64,000 nucleotides of DNA from Isosphaeraceae bacterium (GTDB lineage Bacteria > Planctomycetota > Planctomycetia > Isosphaerales > Isosphaeraceae), in the NCBI GenBank assembly GCA_026004735.1, contig BPJS01000001.1:1736001-1800000 (forward strand), given 5' to 3'. Made by a program: the position numbers and the translations under genes. Numbering within the stretch: position 1 is the first letter of the stretch; every line of letters starts with the position of its first letter. This document shows positions 28,214-37,714 of the stretch, one piece after another. The notes beneath the pieces are model-generated. The model did not search any database. It was not told the DNA's origin and saw nothing but the letters and a program-made list of their open reading frames with translations.

Positions 28214-30439
28214 ATGCCTCGTCCCCGGTGCCTCCGGGCTCGATCCTGGACCCTTCTGCTCACCCTCTGGGCCGTGATCAGCCAGTTGGGTTGCAACGGT
28301 TCAGCCTCCAACCCTGAACCTCGACCCACCCCAAGCCCAACAGCCGCCACCGCCATCTCCAAATCGTTCACTCAGCCCAAGCCGCCTCAAGAACCAAGTC
28401 CATTCCGTTTTGCCGAAATTGCCAGCTCGGCGGGCATCGACTTCGTCCACGTCTCCGGCATGACCGACGAGAAATATTTCCCGACGGCCAACGGTTCGGG
28501 TGTTGCCCTCTTGGATTATGACGGCGATGGACTGCTCGACATCTATTTCGCCTCCGCCTGCTCCCTGCCGATCCAAGGCACGCCCGACGGTCAGAATCGG
28601 CTCTATCGCAACCTCGGCAACCTTCAGTTCGAGGACGTCACGGAGCAGTCGGGCCTAGGCTATCGTGGCTTCTGTCATGGCATCATCGCTGGCGACTTCG
28701 ACAACGACGGCGACCCCGATGTCTTCCTGGCCAATTACCTCGATAACCGGCTCTACCTCAACAACGGCGATGGGACGTTCCGCGACGTCAGTCGTGAGGC
28801 CGGCGTGGCGCCGCCGGACTTCCAGGGCCGGCTGATCGCTGCGTCCGACGCCCCCGAGACCCTGACGATCGACGCCGTGCCCGGCCTGCTCTGGGCCATC
28901 GAGGGCCAGGAGCCGTCGCGCGACCTGACCGTCCCGATTCGTCCCGGCCAGCGGCTGATCTTCCGCCAGGCCGATCCGACCGCTCCGCGGGCGCTCGACC
29001 TGCTGGTCGATCCCAGCCGGCTGCAGAAGGTCGGCGACCCGCCCCGGCCCGACGCCTGGTTCCGCGAAATCGGCTCCGGATCGAGCCGGATCGCCATGCC
29101 AGCCGACCCGCTGGCCCCGGGCGCGGCCCCGATCGTCCTGACCGAGCTTGAGGTTGTGTCCATCCCCGATCGTCCCGTCCCGTTCCAGTGCGCCGTCCAC
29201 CGCCCTGCCTGGTCATCCGGCGGCGCCTGCCTCGACATGGACGATGACGGCGACCTCGATATCTACGTCGCCAACTACGGCTGGTGGACCGTCGAACAAC
29301 ACGGCTCCAAGTTTTGTGGCGACTCCCGCCGCAACGTCCGCCAATACTGCTCGCCCAAGGAAGTCACCACCGTCAAGCACCTCTTCTATCGCAACGACGG
29401 CCTCCGGGACGGCATCCCCCGCTTCACCGACGTCTACGACCAGTTCCTCGTCAACGCCCGGGGCGAGCCGATCCCCGGCCGCTCCGACGGCCACGGCTTC
29501 GGCGTCGTCGCCGCCGACCTCAACGAAGACGGCAAAATCGACCTCTACGTCGCCAACGACCAAAACCCCGCCTTCGTCTTCCTCAACCTCGGCGGCGGCA
29601 AGTTCCGCGACGCCACCGAGGAATCCGGCGCGGCCTACGACGAAAAAGGCCAGACCCAGTCCGGCATGGGCGTCGACGCCGAGGACATCGACGGCGACGG
29701 CAAGCCCGAATTGATCAAAACCCACTTCGCCAACGAATACAACACCCTCTACCAGAACCTCGGCAACGGAACCTTCTACGACCAGACAGCGGCCTACGGC
29801 CTCGCTTCCGCGGCCATGCCCTGGGTCGGCTGGGGCGTCGCCTTGGCCGACTTCGACAGCGACGGCTGGCCCGACGTCTTCGTCACCAACGGCCACGTCG
29901 ACGACAATTACTATCTGCTCGACCAGCCTAATATCACCTACGAGGAACCGCCTCTGCTCTGGCGTAACGTCGGCCTCGGCTCCGGTCCCGGCGGTAGCCG
30001 CCGCTTCAAGCTCGCCACCCTGGGCGTCGGGCCTTACTTCGAGGCCTCCCACGTCGGCCGCGGCGCCGCCTTCGGCGATCTCGACAACGACGGCGACATC
30101 GACATCGTCGTCAACCACAAAGGCGGTCCGCCCGCTCTGCTCCGCAACGACACCCCGCTCGGCGACAACCGCTGGATCCGCCTCAAACTCCGCGGCACCC
30201 GCTCCAACCGCGACTCGATCGGCGCCCAGATCCAGGTCGTCCTCGGCGATCGCACTATCGTCCGCCAACGCAAGGGCGGCTGCAGCATGGAATCGACCAA
30301 CGACCCCCGCGTGACGATCGGCCTCGGTCCCCACCCCCGCATCGAAACCCTGATCGTCCGCTGGCCCTCCGGCGCCGAGACAATCCTCCAGGACGTCGAG
30401 ACAAACACCGAACTCGAACTGATCGAGCCGGAGTCCTGA
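28214..30439 (+). CDS. CRTAC1-family lipoprotein with FG-GAP repeats and ASPIC/UnbV domain
   Basis: A 741-residue exported lipoprotein (ISQLGCNGS lipobox, Cys near residue 27). It carries seven calcium-binding FG-GAP blades with DxDxDG-type motifs: DYDGDGLLDIYF, DFDNDGDPDVFLAN, DMDDDGDLDIYVAN, DLNEDGKIDLYVAN, DIDGDGKPEL, DFDSDGWPDVFV and DLDNDGDIDIVV. The C-terminus is an ASPIC/UnbV domain (NRWIRLKLRGTRSN...ETLIVRWPSGAET). Between the second and third motifs, about 140 residues (roughly 192-333) do not look like propeller sequence. The family is secreted and probably adhesive or carbohydrate-binding. Confidence 0.88.
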   Translation: MPRPRCLRARSWTLLLTLWAVISQLGCNGSASNPEPRPTPSPTAATAISKSFTQPKPPQEPSPFRFAEIASSAGIDFVHVSGMTDEKYFPTANGSGVALLDYDGDGLLDIYFASACSLPIQGTPDGQNRLYRNLGNLQFEDVTEQSGLGYRGFCHGIIAGDFDNDGDPDVFLANYLDNRLYLNNGDGTFRDVSREAGVAPPDFQGRLIAASDAPETLTIDAVPGLLWAIEGQEPSRDLTVPIRPGQRLIFRQADPTAPRALDLLVDPSRLQKVGDPPRPDAWFREIGSGSSRIAMPADPLAPGAAPIVLTELEVVSIPDRPVPFQCAVHRPAWSSGGACLDMDDDGDLDIYVANYGWWTVEQHGSKFCGDSRRNVRQYCSPKEVTTVKHLFYRNDGLRDGIPRFTDVYDQFLVNARGEPIPGRSDGHGFGVVAADLNEDGKIDLYVANDQNPAFVFLNLGGGKFRDATEESGAAYDEKGQTQSGMGVDAEDIDGDGKPELIKTHFANEYNTLYQNLGNGTFYDQTAAYGLASAAMPWVGWGVALADFDSDGWPDVFVTNGHVDDNYYLLDQPNITYEEPPLLWRNVGLGSGPGGSRRFKLATLGVGPYFEASHVGRGAAFGDLDNDGDIDIVVNHKGGPPALLRNDTPLGDNRWIRLKLRGTRSNRDSIGAQIQVVLGDRTIVRQRKGGCSMESTNDPRVTIGLGPHPRIETLIVRWPSGAETILQDVETNTELELIEPES

Positions 30440-30585
30440 TCCGCCCCCCCGGCCTGTCCCCGGCGGTTCTTCTCAATGCGGGCGACTCAAAAAATCTCTG
30501 CCATGAGCCGGGACTCACCGGACGCGATTGACGCTGCTATCTTTACATCCTCGTGTCCGCTTCCGGCCTCTGCGAGATCCGCCCC

Positions 30586-31230
30586 ATGCCCAACCGCCGC
30601 CGCTTCCTCGGGCAGACCCTGTCCGCGTCCGCCTTCTTGACTGTCCCCGGCGTCTTTGCCGACGAACTGGTTCGCACCCCCGCCCAGACCGAAGGCCCGT
30701 TCTACCCGCCTAAGTTACCGCTTGATACCGATAACGACCTGATCCTGATCAACGACGCGACCACCCCTGCCGTCGGCGAGATCACATACCTCTCCGGCCG
30801 CATCCTCGACCCACGCGGCAACCCGATCCGCAACGCCGTCGTCGAAATCTGGCAGTGCGACGCTAACGGCGCCTACCTCCACCCCCGCAGCGACAACTAC
30901 AGCCAGCGCGATTCCCAGTTCCAGGGCTTCGGTCGATTCACGACCGGTTCCACCGGCGAATACCTCTTCCGCACCATCAAGCCCGTCGCCTACCCCGGCC
31001 GTACCCCCCACATTCACTTCAAGATCCACAAGGACCACAAGCCGCTGCTCACGACCCAGTGCTACATCAAGGGCCACCCCGGAAACCAGCGCGACGGCAT
31101 CTACCGCAGCATCCGCGACGACGCTCAGCGTGCCTCGGTCACCGTCGACTTCGCGCCAATTCCCGACTCCCGCATCGGCGAGCTCGCCGCCCGGTTCGAC
31201 ATCGTGCTCAGCCTCACTCCCGAGCTTTAA
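30586..31230 (+). CDS. Tat-exported intradiol ring-cleavage dioxygenase-like protein
   Basis: A 214-residue protein. ATG 30586 gives MPNRRRFLGQTLSASAFL, a twin-arginine signal. The mature protein matches the intradiol dioxygenase beta-sandwich (protocatechuate 3,4-dioxygenase group): TEGPFYPP, LSGRILDPRGNPIRNAVVEIWQCD, GAYLHP, TGEYLFRTIKPVAYPGRTPHIHFKI. The iron-binding Tyr and His candidates (Tyr in GAYLHP, Tyr in AYPGR, His in PHIHF) are present. Normally these enzymes cleave catechols. An exported single-subunit form is common in planctomycetes, and the substrate is unknown. Its 3' end overlaps the convergent sulfatase gene by 17 bases. Confidence 0.88.
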   Translation: MPNRRRFLGQTLSASAFLTVPGVFADELVRTPAQTEGPFYPPKLPLDTDNDLILINDATTPAVGEITYLSGRILDPRGNPIRNAVVEIWQCDANGAYLHPRSDNYSQRDSQFQGFGRFTTGSTGEYLFRTIKPVAYPGRTPHIHFKIHKDHKPLLTTQCYIKGHPGNQRDGIYRSIRDDAQRASVTVDFAPIPDSRIGELAARFDIVLSLTPEL

Positions 31231-33229
31231 TCCTCCGCTCGAGCCGCCGGCCCAGTTCGCGCAGTCGTTCGGCCTCCGTGGGATCTCCCGCCAGGTTACG
31301 CTGCTGGGCGGGGTCTTGCTCGAGGTCGTACAACTCGTCCAAGACGTCCTGGTTGACGCGGTTGCGGATCAGAGCCCGTCCGAGCGCGAAGATGGCGTCG
31401 ACATCGCGCACCATCGACCCATCCACCGCATCGCCGGCGTCGATCTGCTGCTGGGCAAGCTGTGCGATCGGCGGCTCGGGGTCGTCGAGACCGGCTTCCC
31501 GCTCGTTCCAGGTTCGCGCCAGCGACGCCCCGGGAAACGGTCCGTTGCCGACCTTCAGGACCAGATCGGCCACCGTCGCCGGCAAGTCGCGCAGCGAGAC
31601 CAGCTCGCGCACTCGACGGCCCCGAAGATCCTCATACGGCCCGCCCAACGGCGGCACAATCACCAGCGGCACCCGCACGAGCGCATCGTAGAGACTGCTT
31701 CCGTGGCCGAAGTGGCCATGCTCGCCAAAATGCTCGCCGTGGTCCGAGGTGATGACCACCCAAGTCTGATCCAGTTCCCCGCGTGCCTCCAGCTCGCCCA
31801 AAAACGCCCCGAGCCGCGCGTCGAGCGCTGCCAGACATTCATCGTACAGATCGCCCAACTGACGGCCGGCCGACTCCATCTCCGCCAGCCGCGCCGGACG
31901 CTCCTCGGCGCTCGCTGTCCGCACGGCCCGCAACGCCCGGAAACCCAGTTCGGGCGTCGTCTCGACGACCCGCGCCGGAATCTCCGCCGTCCAAAACCGC
32001 CGCGTCCAGTCCTCGGGCGGCCGGTACGGCCCGTGGGCGTCCATCAGGTTGAGAAACAGGAAATACGGCCGCTTGGGGCCATGCTCGGCTCGCTCGGCCA
32101 GCCATTCCCGCGCCAACCCGAAGACCTCCGGCGCGCGCTTCACATGCGCCCGCGGCGGCCAGCGCCACGCCCCACCCAGCTTGCGTAACGCCGGCAGCAC
32201 ACACCGCCCCAGAGCGCAACTGGCCAGTATCGTCCGCGGCGAAACCTCGGCGTTGACCTCATCATCCACATAGCGGTCGAAGCCCCGGCGAAAGCCGAAA
32301 CAGCCGTTGACGCATTCAAAGTTGGCGACCACCGCGGCCGTCGCATACCCACGTTCCCGCATCACTTCGGCCACCAGCGGCGATCGGCCGCGATACGGCC
32401 GGTCAATCCGCGCTCCGTGCTCAAACGGCCACAGTCCCGTCAACATCGTTACATGCGACGGCAATGTCCACGGCGCCGCCGACCGCGCCTGATCGAACAC
32501 GATCCCACGCGCCGCCCACCGCTCCAGCTCCGGCGTCGTGGGCCGCCCGTAACCGTACAGGCTCATCCGGTCAGCCCGCACCGTATCGAGGACGATCCAA
32601 ATCAAGTTGGGCGCATCGGCCGCGGCTGCGGCCGGTCGGGTCCACGCCCGCGCCTCCGCCCCAGCTCGTTCCTGATACTTCCAGACCCCAAATCCGAGTA
32701 ACGCGGCCAACCCCACCGCTCCGGCCCGCTCCAGTCGGGTCCACCGCAGCAGCCGCCTCCACGCTCCGCGCATCCTCCAACCGCTTCCGGCCGACAGCAC
32801 GACCGCCGCCGCCGGGTGTATTCCGGGAACCGCTAGGGCCGGCCCCAGAACCATCACTCCGCCCAGCGCCGCCCCAACCGCTCCCAGCCCCCACCTCCGC
32901 ACCAGCCACCCCAGAACCAGCCCCAAGACCCCCGCCATCACCGCGCTGCCCGCCGGCGTCATCCACTCAACATGCTGGTTCCAGTAAACCGATTGCCGGC
33001 TCAACACCGGCCAGAGATCCCTCCGCGCCACAAAGACGCCTAGCTCCAGAACCCCCGAGGCAACCCCCGCCAGCACCGCCCCCCAGACCAAACGCCCCGT
33101 CGCCGCCGGCTCCCCCACCCGATCGACTCGCAGCCGCCGACCCGTGAGCCACCCCTGGCGGCGATCGCTCCGCCCTGGCCCGACACTGCTACCCGCTTCG
33201 CGCTCGCTCAGCCCCTCGCGGCGTTCCAT
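31214..33229 (-). CDS. Membrane-anchored sulfatase-family enzyme with Thr at the nucleophile position
   Basis: A 671-residue protein from ATG 33229, chosen because GAGGAGG lies 8 bases before it; an in-frame ATG at 33373 abuts the upstream gene's stop and is an alternative. Several membrane segments fill residues 45-190. The alkaline-phosphatase-fold domain follows: Asp215 in IVLDTVRADRM, SPW-like APWTLPSHVTMLTG at 252-265, DAHGPYRPP and SDHGEHFGEHGHFGHG. The position equivalent to the formylglycine Cys/Ser is Thr255 (TLPSH). That suggests a threonine-nucleophile hydrolase or transferase rather than a classic sulfatase. It is the last gene of an apbE-hydrolase-sulfatase operon. Confidence 0.85.
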   Translation of the reverse strand: MERREGLSEREAGSSVGPGRSDRRQGWLTGRRLRVDRVGEPAATGRLVWGAVLAGVASGVLELGVFVARRDLWPVLSRQSVYWNQHVEWMTPAGSAVMAGVLGLVLGWLVRRWGLGAVGAALGGVMVLGPALAVPGIHPAAAVVLSAGSGWRMRGAWRRLLRWTRLERAGAVGLAALLGFGVWKYQERAGAEARAWTRPAAAAADAPNLIWIVLDTVRADRMSLYGYGRPTTPELERWAARGIVFDQARSAAPWTLPSHVTMLTGLWPFEHGARIDRPYRGRSPLVAEVMRERGYATAAVVANFECVNGCFGFRRGFDRYVDDEVNAEVSPRTILASCALGRCVLPALRKLGGAWRWPPRAHVKRAPEVFGLAREWLAERAEHGPKRPYFLFLNLMDAHGPYRPPEDWTRRFWTAEIPARVVETTPELGFRALRAVRTASAEERPARLAEMESAGRQLGDLYDECLAALDARLGAFLGELEARGELDQTWVVITSDHGEHFGEHGHFGHGSSLYDALVRVPLVIVPPLGGPYEDLRGRRVRELVSLRDLPATVADLVLKVGNGPFPGASLARTWNEREAGLDDPEPPIAQLAQQQIDAGDAVDGSMVRDVDAIFALGRALIRNRVNQDVLDELYDLEQDPAQQRNLAGDPTEAERLRELGRRLERRIKARE

Positions 33230-33373
33230 GCCCGCTCCCTCCTCGAGGGTGGCTATAGCCGACCCGCCAGACGCCGTCCATCCCGGTTCCCACAAAGCCG
33301 CAACCGCCCCCCGCACAGGCGTCCATCCCCCCGGCCTCCTCGCCGGCCGATCAACCCGCTCAACCGACGCCAT

Positions 33374-34108
33374 TCAGTCCCGATCGCCCACCCAGCCCAA
33401 CACCTCCCGGACAACCTCAGCCCGATCAAAGTCGAGCGCAACCAGGTGGTCCGACCGCTCCATCCACCGCAACCGCTTCCGGGCTGATCCCAACCGATCA
33501 TGCAGCCAACGCGCCTCGGCCGGCTCGACCACGCTGTCCTTCGTTCCCTGAATGATCAGCGTCGGCACCTCGATTTTCGACACCTCCGGACGGATCCGGT
33601 CGATCAGCTCCAGCGCGCTGAGCGTCGCCGCCAGGCTGAACGTCGCGTACCGCTCCTGTCGGGCCACCCAGGCACGCATCGCGGGGTCGCGCACCGGCGG
33701 CCCTCGCCGCGGCACGTTCGGCATGACTTTGAGCATCCACCGCACCGCCGTCGCCGATCGCAACGGCAGCCAACGGGTGTAACGAATCGCCAGAAACGGC
33801 GCCAAGATCGCCAGTCGCTGCACCGCCCGGCGGACCGACAAACCCAAGGCCAGTGTCCCTCCGGTCGAAAAGCCGACCACCGAGATCGGCCCGCGTTCGG
33901 CGAGCTCCGCGTACGCTCGATCGACGCAGTCGGCCCACTGCTCCCACCGCGACGCCGGCATCACCCGCCCCCCGCCCTCGTGGCCGGGGAGCGTCGGCGC
34001 AAGAACTTCATACCCAGCCTGCCGCAGCGCCTCGATGACCGGCTCCAGCTCATACGGACCGCCGCCCAGACCGTGAATGGCCAGAATCGCCCCTCGCGCC
34101 GCCTTCAC
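33374..34108 (-). CDS. Alpha/beta hydrolase (carboxylesterase-like)
   Basis: A 244-residue single-domain hydrolase. The nucleophile Ser is in VVGFSTGGTLA, the acid Asp in IIQGTKDSVVEP and the His in ERSDHLVALD. IHGLGGGPYELEPV forms the oxyanion region. There is no signal peptide. Size and the GHEGG lid region suit the carboxylesterase/monoacylglycerol-lipase group. Its ATG overlaps the apbE stop by 4 bases (translational coupling), and its stop is one base from the alternative sulfatase start. Substrate unknown. Confidence 0.88.
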   Translation of the reverse strand: MKAARGAILAIHGLGGGPYELEPVIEALRQAGYEVLAPTLPGHEGGGRVMPASRWEQWADCVDRAYAELAERGPISVVGFSTGGTLALGLSVRRAVQRLAILAPFLAIRYTRWLPLRSATAVRWMLKVMPNVPRRGPPVRDPAMRAWVARQERYATFSLAATLSALELIDRIRPEVSKIEVPTLIIQGTKDSVVEPAEARWLHDRLGSARKRLRWMERSDHLVALDFDRAEVVREVLGWVGDRD

Positions 34109-35169
34109 CGCTCGTCCGCCCGGGCTGCATCACCCTCGCTGATCGTCTCCCACAACCGCGAGGTTCGGACCTGAGCCCGCCCCGAATCTTCGACCACGAC
34201 CACCCGCGCGGCTAGCCCCAACTGGTCCGCCACCCGGATGCCCTCCTCAGGCCCCAAGACGGAAAGCGCCGTGGCCACCGCGTCCACCCGCGCGCCCTCG
34301 TCGCCCACCACCGTCGCGCTCGATCGTCCCTGGACCCCAATCCCCGTCCGCGGATCGACGATATGCGAATACCGTACGCCTCCGATCTCGACAAACTGCT
34401 CCGCGTCACCTGAGGTCGAGACGGAGCACCCGCTCAGCACCAGCGTTGGCCCGACCCCCGACTCCGCGTCCGGCGTCGCCACGGCGATCCTCCACCCCGA
34501 CGCCTCGGGCGGCGGCTCGCCCAAGGCGATATCTCCAGCCGCGGCCACTAAAGCCCGCCGGATCCCTTGAGCCTCGAGCACCTTCAGCGCCTCCGCCGCC
34601 GCATACCCTTTCGCGATCCCACCGAGGTCGAGCCGCATCCCGGCTCGCCCCAGCCGCACCGTTCGCTGCTCCGGGTCCAGCTCCACCAGCTTCCAATCGA
34701 CCAGCCGCCGCGCTTCGGCCAGATCCCGCTCGTCCGGCAGCCGCCGCTGCCGTCGCGCGCGCCGCCAAAGCCGAACCACCGGCCCCATCGTCGGGTCAAA
34801 CGCCCCGCCCGTCGCGCGAGCCACCTCCACCGCTCGTTCCAAGACGCGATACAAATCCTCGCTGACCGGGACCGGCTCACCCCCGGCCTGGGCACACAGC
34901 CGCATCAATTCGCTCTCGGGATCATAATCGCTCAGAATCGCATTCAACCGCGCAACCCGCTCAAAGGCTGCCGCACTGGCGCGTCTGGCATCGGCCTCGG
35001 TGGTCGTGTATAAAAGAATCTTGAATTCGGTCCCCATCTGGGGCTGCCGAAATTCCCACCGCGTAAGCCGCTCCGCATTCGCCTCGGCCTGCTCGGTTCG
35101 CCCCAAGATGCCCGCCGCCACCAACCACGCGGCCCCCGCCACCCATCGCCCCCACGCAACCCGCCCCAT
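34105..35169 (-). CDS. apbE: FAD:protein FMN transferase
   Basis: Transfers FMN from FAD to a Thr of exported flavoproteins. It is 354 residues from ATG 35169, chosen for the AGGGAGG before it and the hydrophobic export segment that follows (GRWVAGAAWLVAAGILG). ApbE landmarks: MGTEFKILLY near the mature N-terminus, the LDLGGIAKGYAAA motif, AAGDIALG, GVRYSHIVDPRTGIGV and the metal-binding DAVATALSVLGPEEG. No substrate flavoprotein of the Rnf/Nqr type lies in the window, so the target is unknown. It is the first gene of an operon with the hydrolase and sulfatase. Confidence 0.92.
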   Translation of the reverse strand: MGRVAWGRWVAGAAWLVAAGILGRTEQAEANAERLTRWEFRQPQMGTEFKILLYTTTEADARRASAAAFERVARLNAILSDYDPESELMRLCAQAGGEPVPVSEDLYRVLERAVEVARATGGAFDPTMGPVVRLWRRARRQRRLPDERDLAEARRLVDWKLVELDPEQRTVRLGRAGMRLDLGGIAKGYAAAEALKVLEAQGIRRALVAAAGDIALGEPPPEASGWRIAVATPDAESGVGPTLVLSGCSVSTSGDAEQFVEIGGVRYSHIVDPRTGIGVQGRSSATVVGDEGARVDAVATALSVLGPEEGIRVADQLGLAARVVVVEDSGRAQVRTSRLWETISEGDAARADER

Positions 35170-35251
35170 GGGCGCCTCCCTCTCACCTTCCTCCACCAGG
35201 TGCGCCTTACGCTCACAACGCACCGTATCGTATCTCGGGAGCCTATCCGTC

Positions 35252-36310
35252 GTGCGTCCTTTCCCTCACGCGCCCCGATTTCGCGTCGCCTCGCTCGTGC
35301 TCGTGAGCCTCTTCCTGGTCCGGCCCGCCACCGCGCAGCAGGCGGTCTTCACACCCGACCCCCTGCCGGCCGACATGAAACCGTACACCGAGACCATCCC
35401 CGGAACCAACGTCCAGTTCGAGATGATTCCCATCCCCGGCGGCACCTTCCTGATCGGAAGCCCCGAATCCGAGGAGGGCCGCAACGACGACGAAGGCCCT
35501 CAACGGCTCGTCAAAGTCGCCCCCTTCTGGATGGCCAAATACGAAGCCACCTGGGCCGAATACGACCCATTCGCCTTTTCGCTCGACATCAAGCGCAAGA
35601 AGGCCGACGGCGTCGACCTCGACAACCAACCCGAATCCGAAAAACGCGCCGACGCCATCACCCGCCCCACTCCGCCCTACGCCGACGAAACCTTCGGCTA
35701 CGGCCGCAAGAACCAGCCGGTGATCTGCATCACCCATCACGCCGCGATGGAATACACCCGCTGGCTCTCCGAGAAAACCGGCAAGACCTACCGCCTGCCC
35801 ACCGAAGCCGAGTGGGAGTGGGCCGCCCGCGCCGGCACCTCGACGCCCTACTCCTTCGGCGACGACCCCAGCCAGCTCGACGACTACGCCTGGTATGTCG
35901 AAAACGCCGAAAAACCCATGCCCATCGGCAAAAAGAAACCCAATCCCTGGGGCCTCCACGACATCCACGGTAACGTCGCCGAGTGGGTCCTCGACCACTA
36001 CAATCCCCGACAATACGAAACCTACCCGGAGAATGAACCCGTCGTCGGCCCCGTCAACATGCCCGACGATAAAGAGTATCCCTACGTCGTCCGCGGCGGC
36101 TCCTGGGACGACGACCCCGAAGCCCTTCGCTCGGCGGCCCGTCGCGCTTCCAACAAAGAATGGTCGGTCCAGGACCCGCAACGCCCCCAGTCGATCTGGT
36201 GGCACACCGACGCCACGTTCGTCGGCTTCCGGGTCATCCGCCCCTACAAGGAACAGGAAAATCTGGTCGGCCTCAAATCGCCGATCGTCAAGGTGAAGGG
36301 AACCAAGTAA
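35252..36310 (+). CDS. Secreted formylglycine-generating-enzyme-fold (SUMF1/FGE) protein
   Basis: A 352-residue protein from GTG 35252. A signal peptide (MRPFPHAPRFRVASLVLVSL with a PATAQQ cleavage region) precedes an FGE-sulfatase domain: MIPIPGGTFLIGSPESE, PFWMAKYEATWAEY, ITHHAAMEYTRWLSEKTGK, YRLPTEAEWEWAARAGT, PNPWGLHDIHGNVAEWV and YPYVVRGGSWDDDPEALRSAARR. The C-terminal GFRVIRPY lacks the Cys of true FGEs (GFRC), and no second catalytic Cys is obvious. It is probably a non-enzymatic or lectin-like member rather than a sulfatase activator. It is divergent from apbE, 82 bases apart. Confidence 0.85.
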   Translation: MRPFPHAPRFRVASLVLVSLFLVRPATAQQAVFTPDPLPADMKPYTETIPGTNVQFEMIPIPGGTFLIGSPESEEGRNDDEGPQRLVKVAPFWMAKYEATWAEYDPFAFSLDIKRKKADGVDLDNQPESEKRADAITRPTPPYADETFGYGRKNQPVICITHHAAMEYTRWLSEKTGKTYRLPTEAEWEWAARAGTSTPYSFGDDPSQLDDYAWYVENAEKPMPIGKKKPNPWGLHDIHGNVAEWVLDHYNPRQYETYPENEPVVGPVNMPDDKEYPYVVRGGSWDDDPEALRSAARRASNKEWSVQDPQRPQSIWWHTDATFVGFRVIRPYKEQENLVGLKSPIVKVKGTK

Positions 36311-36387
36311 CCCTCTCCGGCTCGCGCCTTCGTCCCCGGCTTGCTGCTCATTGCCCGCCCCTCCTCCAACCCCACGGAGCCCTCTCC

Positions 36388-37674
36388 ATGACCCCCGCGC
36401 GCAAGACTCGACGTCACTTCCTGCTCTCGACCTCGGCGGCCGCCACCGGCGCCGCGGTCAGCCTCGGCGGCGTGCCGCTGGTCCATGCGGCCGGTTCCCA
36501 GGCCTTCAAGGTCGGACTGATCGGCTGCGGCGGCCGGGGCCGGGGCGCCGCCGAAAATATCTGCGAGGCTGCTGGCTCCAACCACAGCATCACCATCCAT
36601 GCCCTGGCCGACGTCTTCAAGGATCGCGTCGACGACTGCCTGAGCTACCTCCAGGGCGCTGAGGCCTGCCAAGGACGCCTCGACGTCCCCGCCGAGCGCC
36701 AGTTCGTCGGCTTCGACGCCTTCCAGAAGGTGATCGACTGCTGCGACCTCGTCTTGCTGGCCACTCCGCCCGGTTTCCGCCCGCAACATCTCGAGGCCGC
36801 CGTCGCCGCAGGCCGCCACATCTTCACCGAAAAACCCGTCGCCGTCGATGGCCCTGGCATCCGCAAGGTCCTCAAGGCCTACGAAGTCGCCCTCGCCAAG
36901 AATCTTGCGATCGTCGCCGGAACCCAGCGCCGCCATCAGGCTCCCTACCTCGAAAGCATGAAACGAATCCACGACGGCGCGATTGGCGACATCCAATTCG
37001 CCCGCGTCTTCTGGAACCAGGGCAACATCTGGGCCGTCCCCCGCAGGCCCGAATGGGACGACATGACCGCCCAGCTTCGCAACTGGTACCACTACACCTG
37101 GCTCTGCGGCGACTGCATCGTCGAGCAGCACGTCCACAACCTCGACGTCGCCAACTGGGCCATCGGCCAGCACCCGATCTCCGCCTACGGCATGGGCGGT
37201 CAGCAGGTCAACCGCGGTCCCGAATTCGGCCAGTCCTACGACCACTTCGCCGTCGATTACGAATACCCCAACGGCATCCACGTCCTCTCCATGGCCCGCC
37301 AGATCAACAACACGGATGGCGACGTCAACGAATACATCGTCGGCACCAAGGGTCGCTGGTCCAGCGCCCAACAGGCCTTCGAAATCGGCGGCAGGCGCGA
37401 GCGCGTCCGCGTCCAGGGCGTCAACCCCTACGTCCAGGAACATATCGACTTGCTTGCCTCGATCGAGGCCGGCAAACCGCTCAACGAACTCAAGACCGTC
37501 GCCGAAAGCACGCTCACGGCGATCATGGGCCGGATGTCGGCCTACACCGGCAAGCGCGTCAGTTGGGACGATGCGCTCAACTCCAAGCTCGACACCTTCC
37601 CCAAGAAACTCGAGTTCGGACCGATGCCCCCGCCCGAGCCGGTCGCCATGCCCGGGATCACCGAGCTGATCTGA
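36388..37674 (+). CDS. Tat-exported Gfo/Idh/MocA-family oxidoreductase
   Basis: A 428-residue protein starting MTPARKTRRHFLLSTSAAATG, a Tat signal. Then comes a Rossmann fold (FKVGLIGCGGRGRGAAENI, VLLATPPGFRP, HIFTEKPVAVD) and the C-terminal GFO_IDH_MocA_C domain (CGDCIVEQHVHNLDVANWAIGQHP). The family oxidises or isomerises sugars with NAD(P) and often acts as a glycosidase-associated oxidoreductase. Exported copies are abundant in planctomycetes. The catalytic His in EKP-DxxHxxD form appears in the VHNLDVANW segment. It follows the FGE-like gene by 77 bases and precedes ThuA, suggesting a sugar-degradation locus. Confidence 0.9.
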   Translation: MTPARKTRRHFLLSTSAAATGAAVSLGGVPLVHAAGSQAFKVGLIGCGGRGRGAAENICEAAGSNHSITIHALADVFKDRVDDCLSYLQGAEACQGRLDVPAERQFVGFDAFQKVIDCCDLVLLATPPGFRPQHLEAAVAAGRHIFTEKPVAVDGPGIRKVLKAYEVALAKNLAIVAGTQRRHQAPYLESMKRIHDGAIGDIQFARVFWNQGNIWAVPRRPEWDDMTAQLRNWYHYTWLCGDCIVEQHVHNLDVANWAIGQHPISAYGMGGQQVNRGPEFGQSYDHFAVDYEYPNGIHVLSMARQINNTDGDVNEYIVGTKGRWSSAQQAFEIGGRRERVRVQGVNPYVQEHIDLLASIEAGKPLNELKTVAESTLTAIMGRMSAYTGKRVSWDDALNSKLDTFPKKLEFGPMPPPEPVAMPGITELI

Positions 37675-37714
37675 GCCACACGCTCGGGTTCAGATCCCGC
37701 AACCCCGCTTCGCG

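Noticed and set aside
33230..33373. Sulfatase start at 33373
   Set aside because: The 33229 ATG has a strong ribosome-binding sequence and the extra 48 residues look unlike the family, though coupling to the hydrolase stop keeps 33373 possible.
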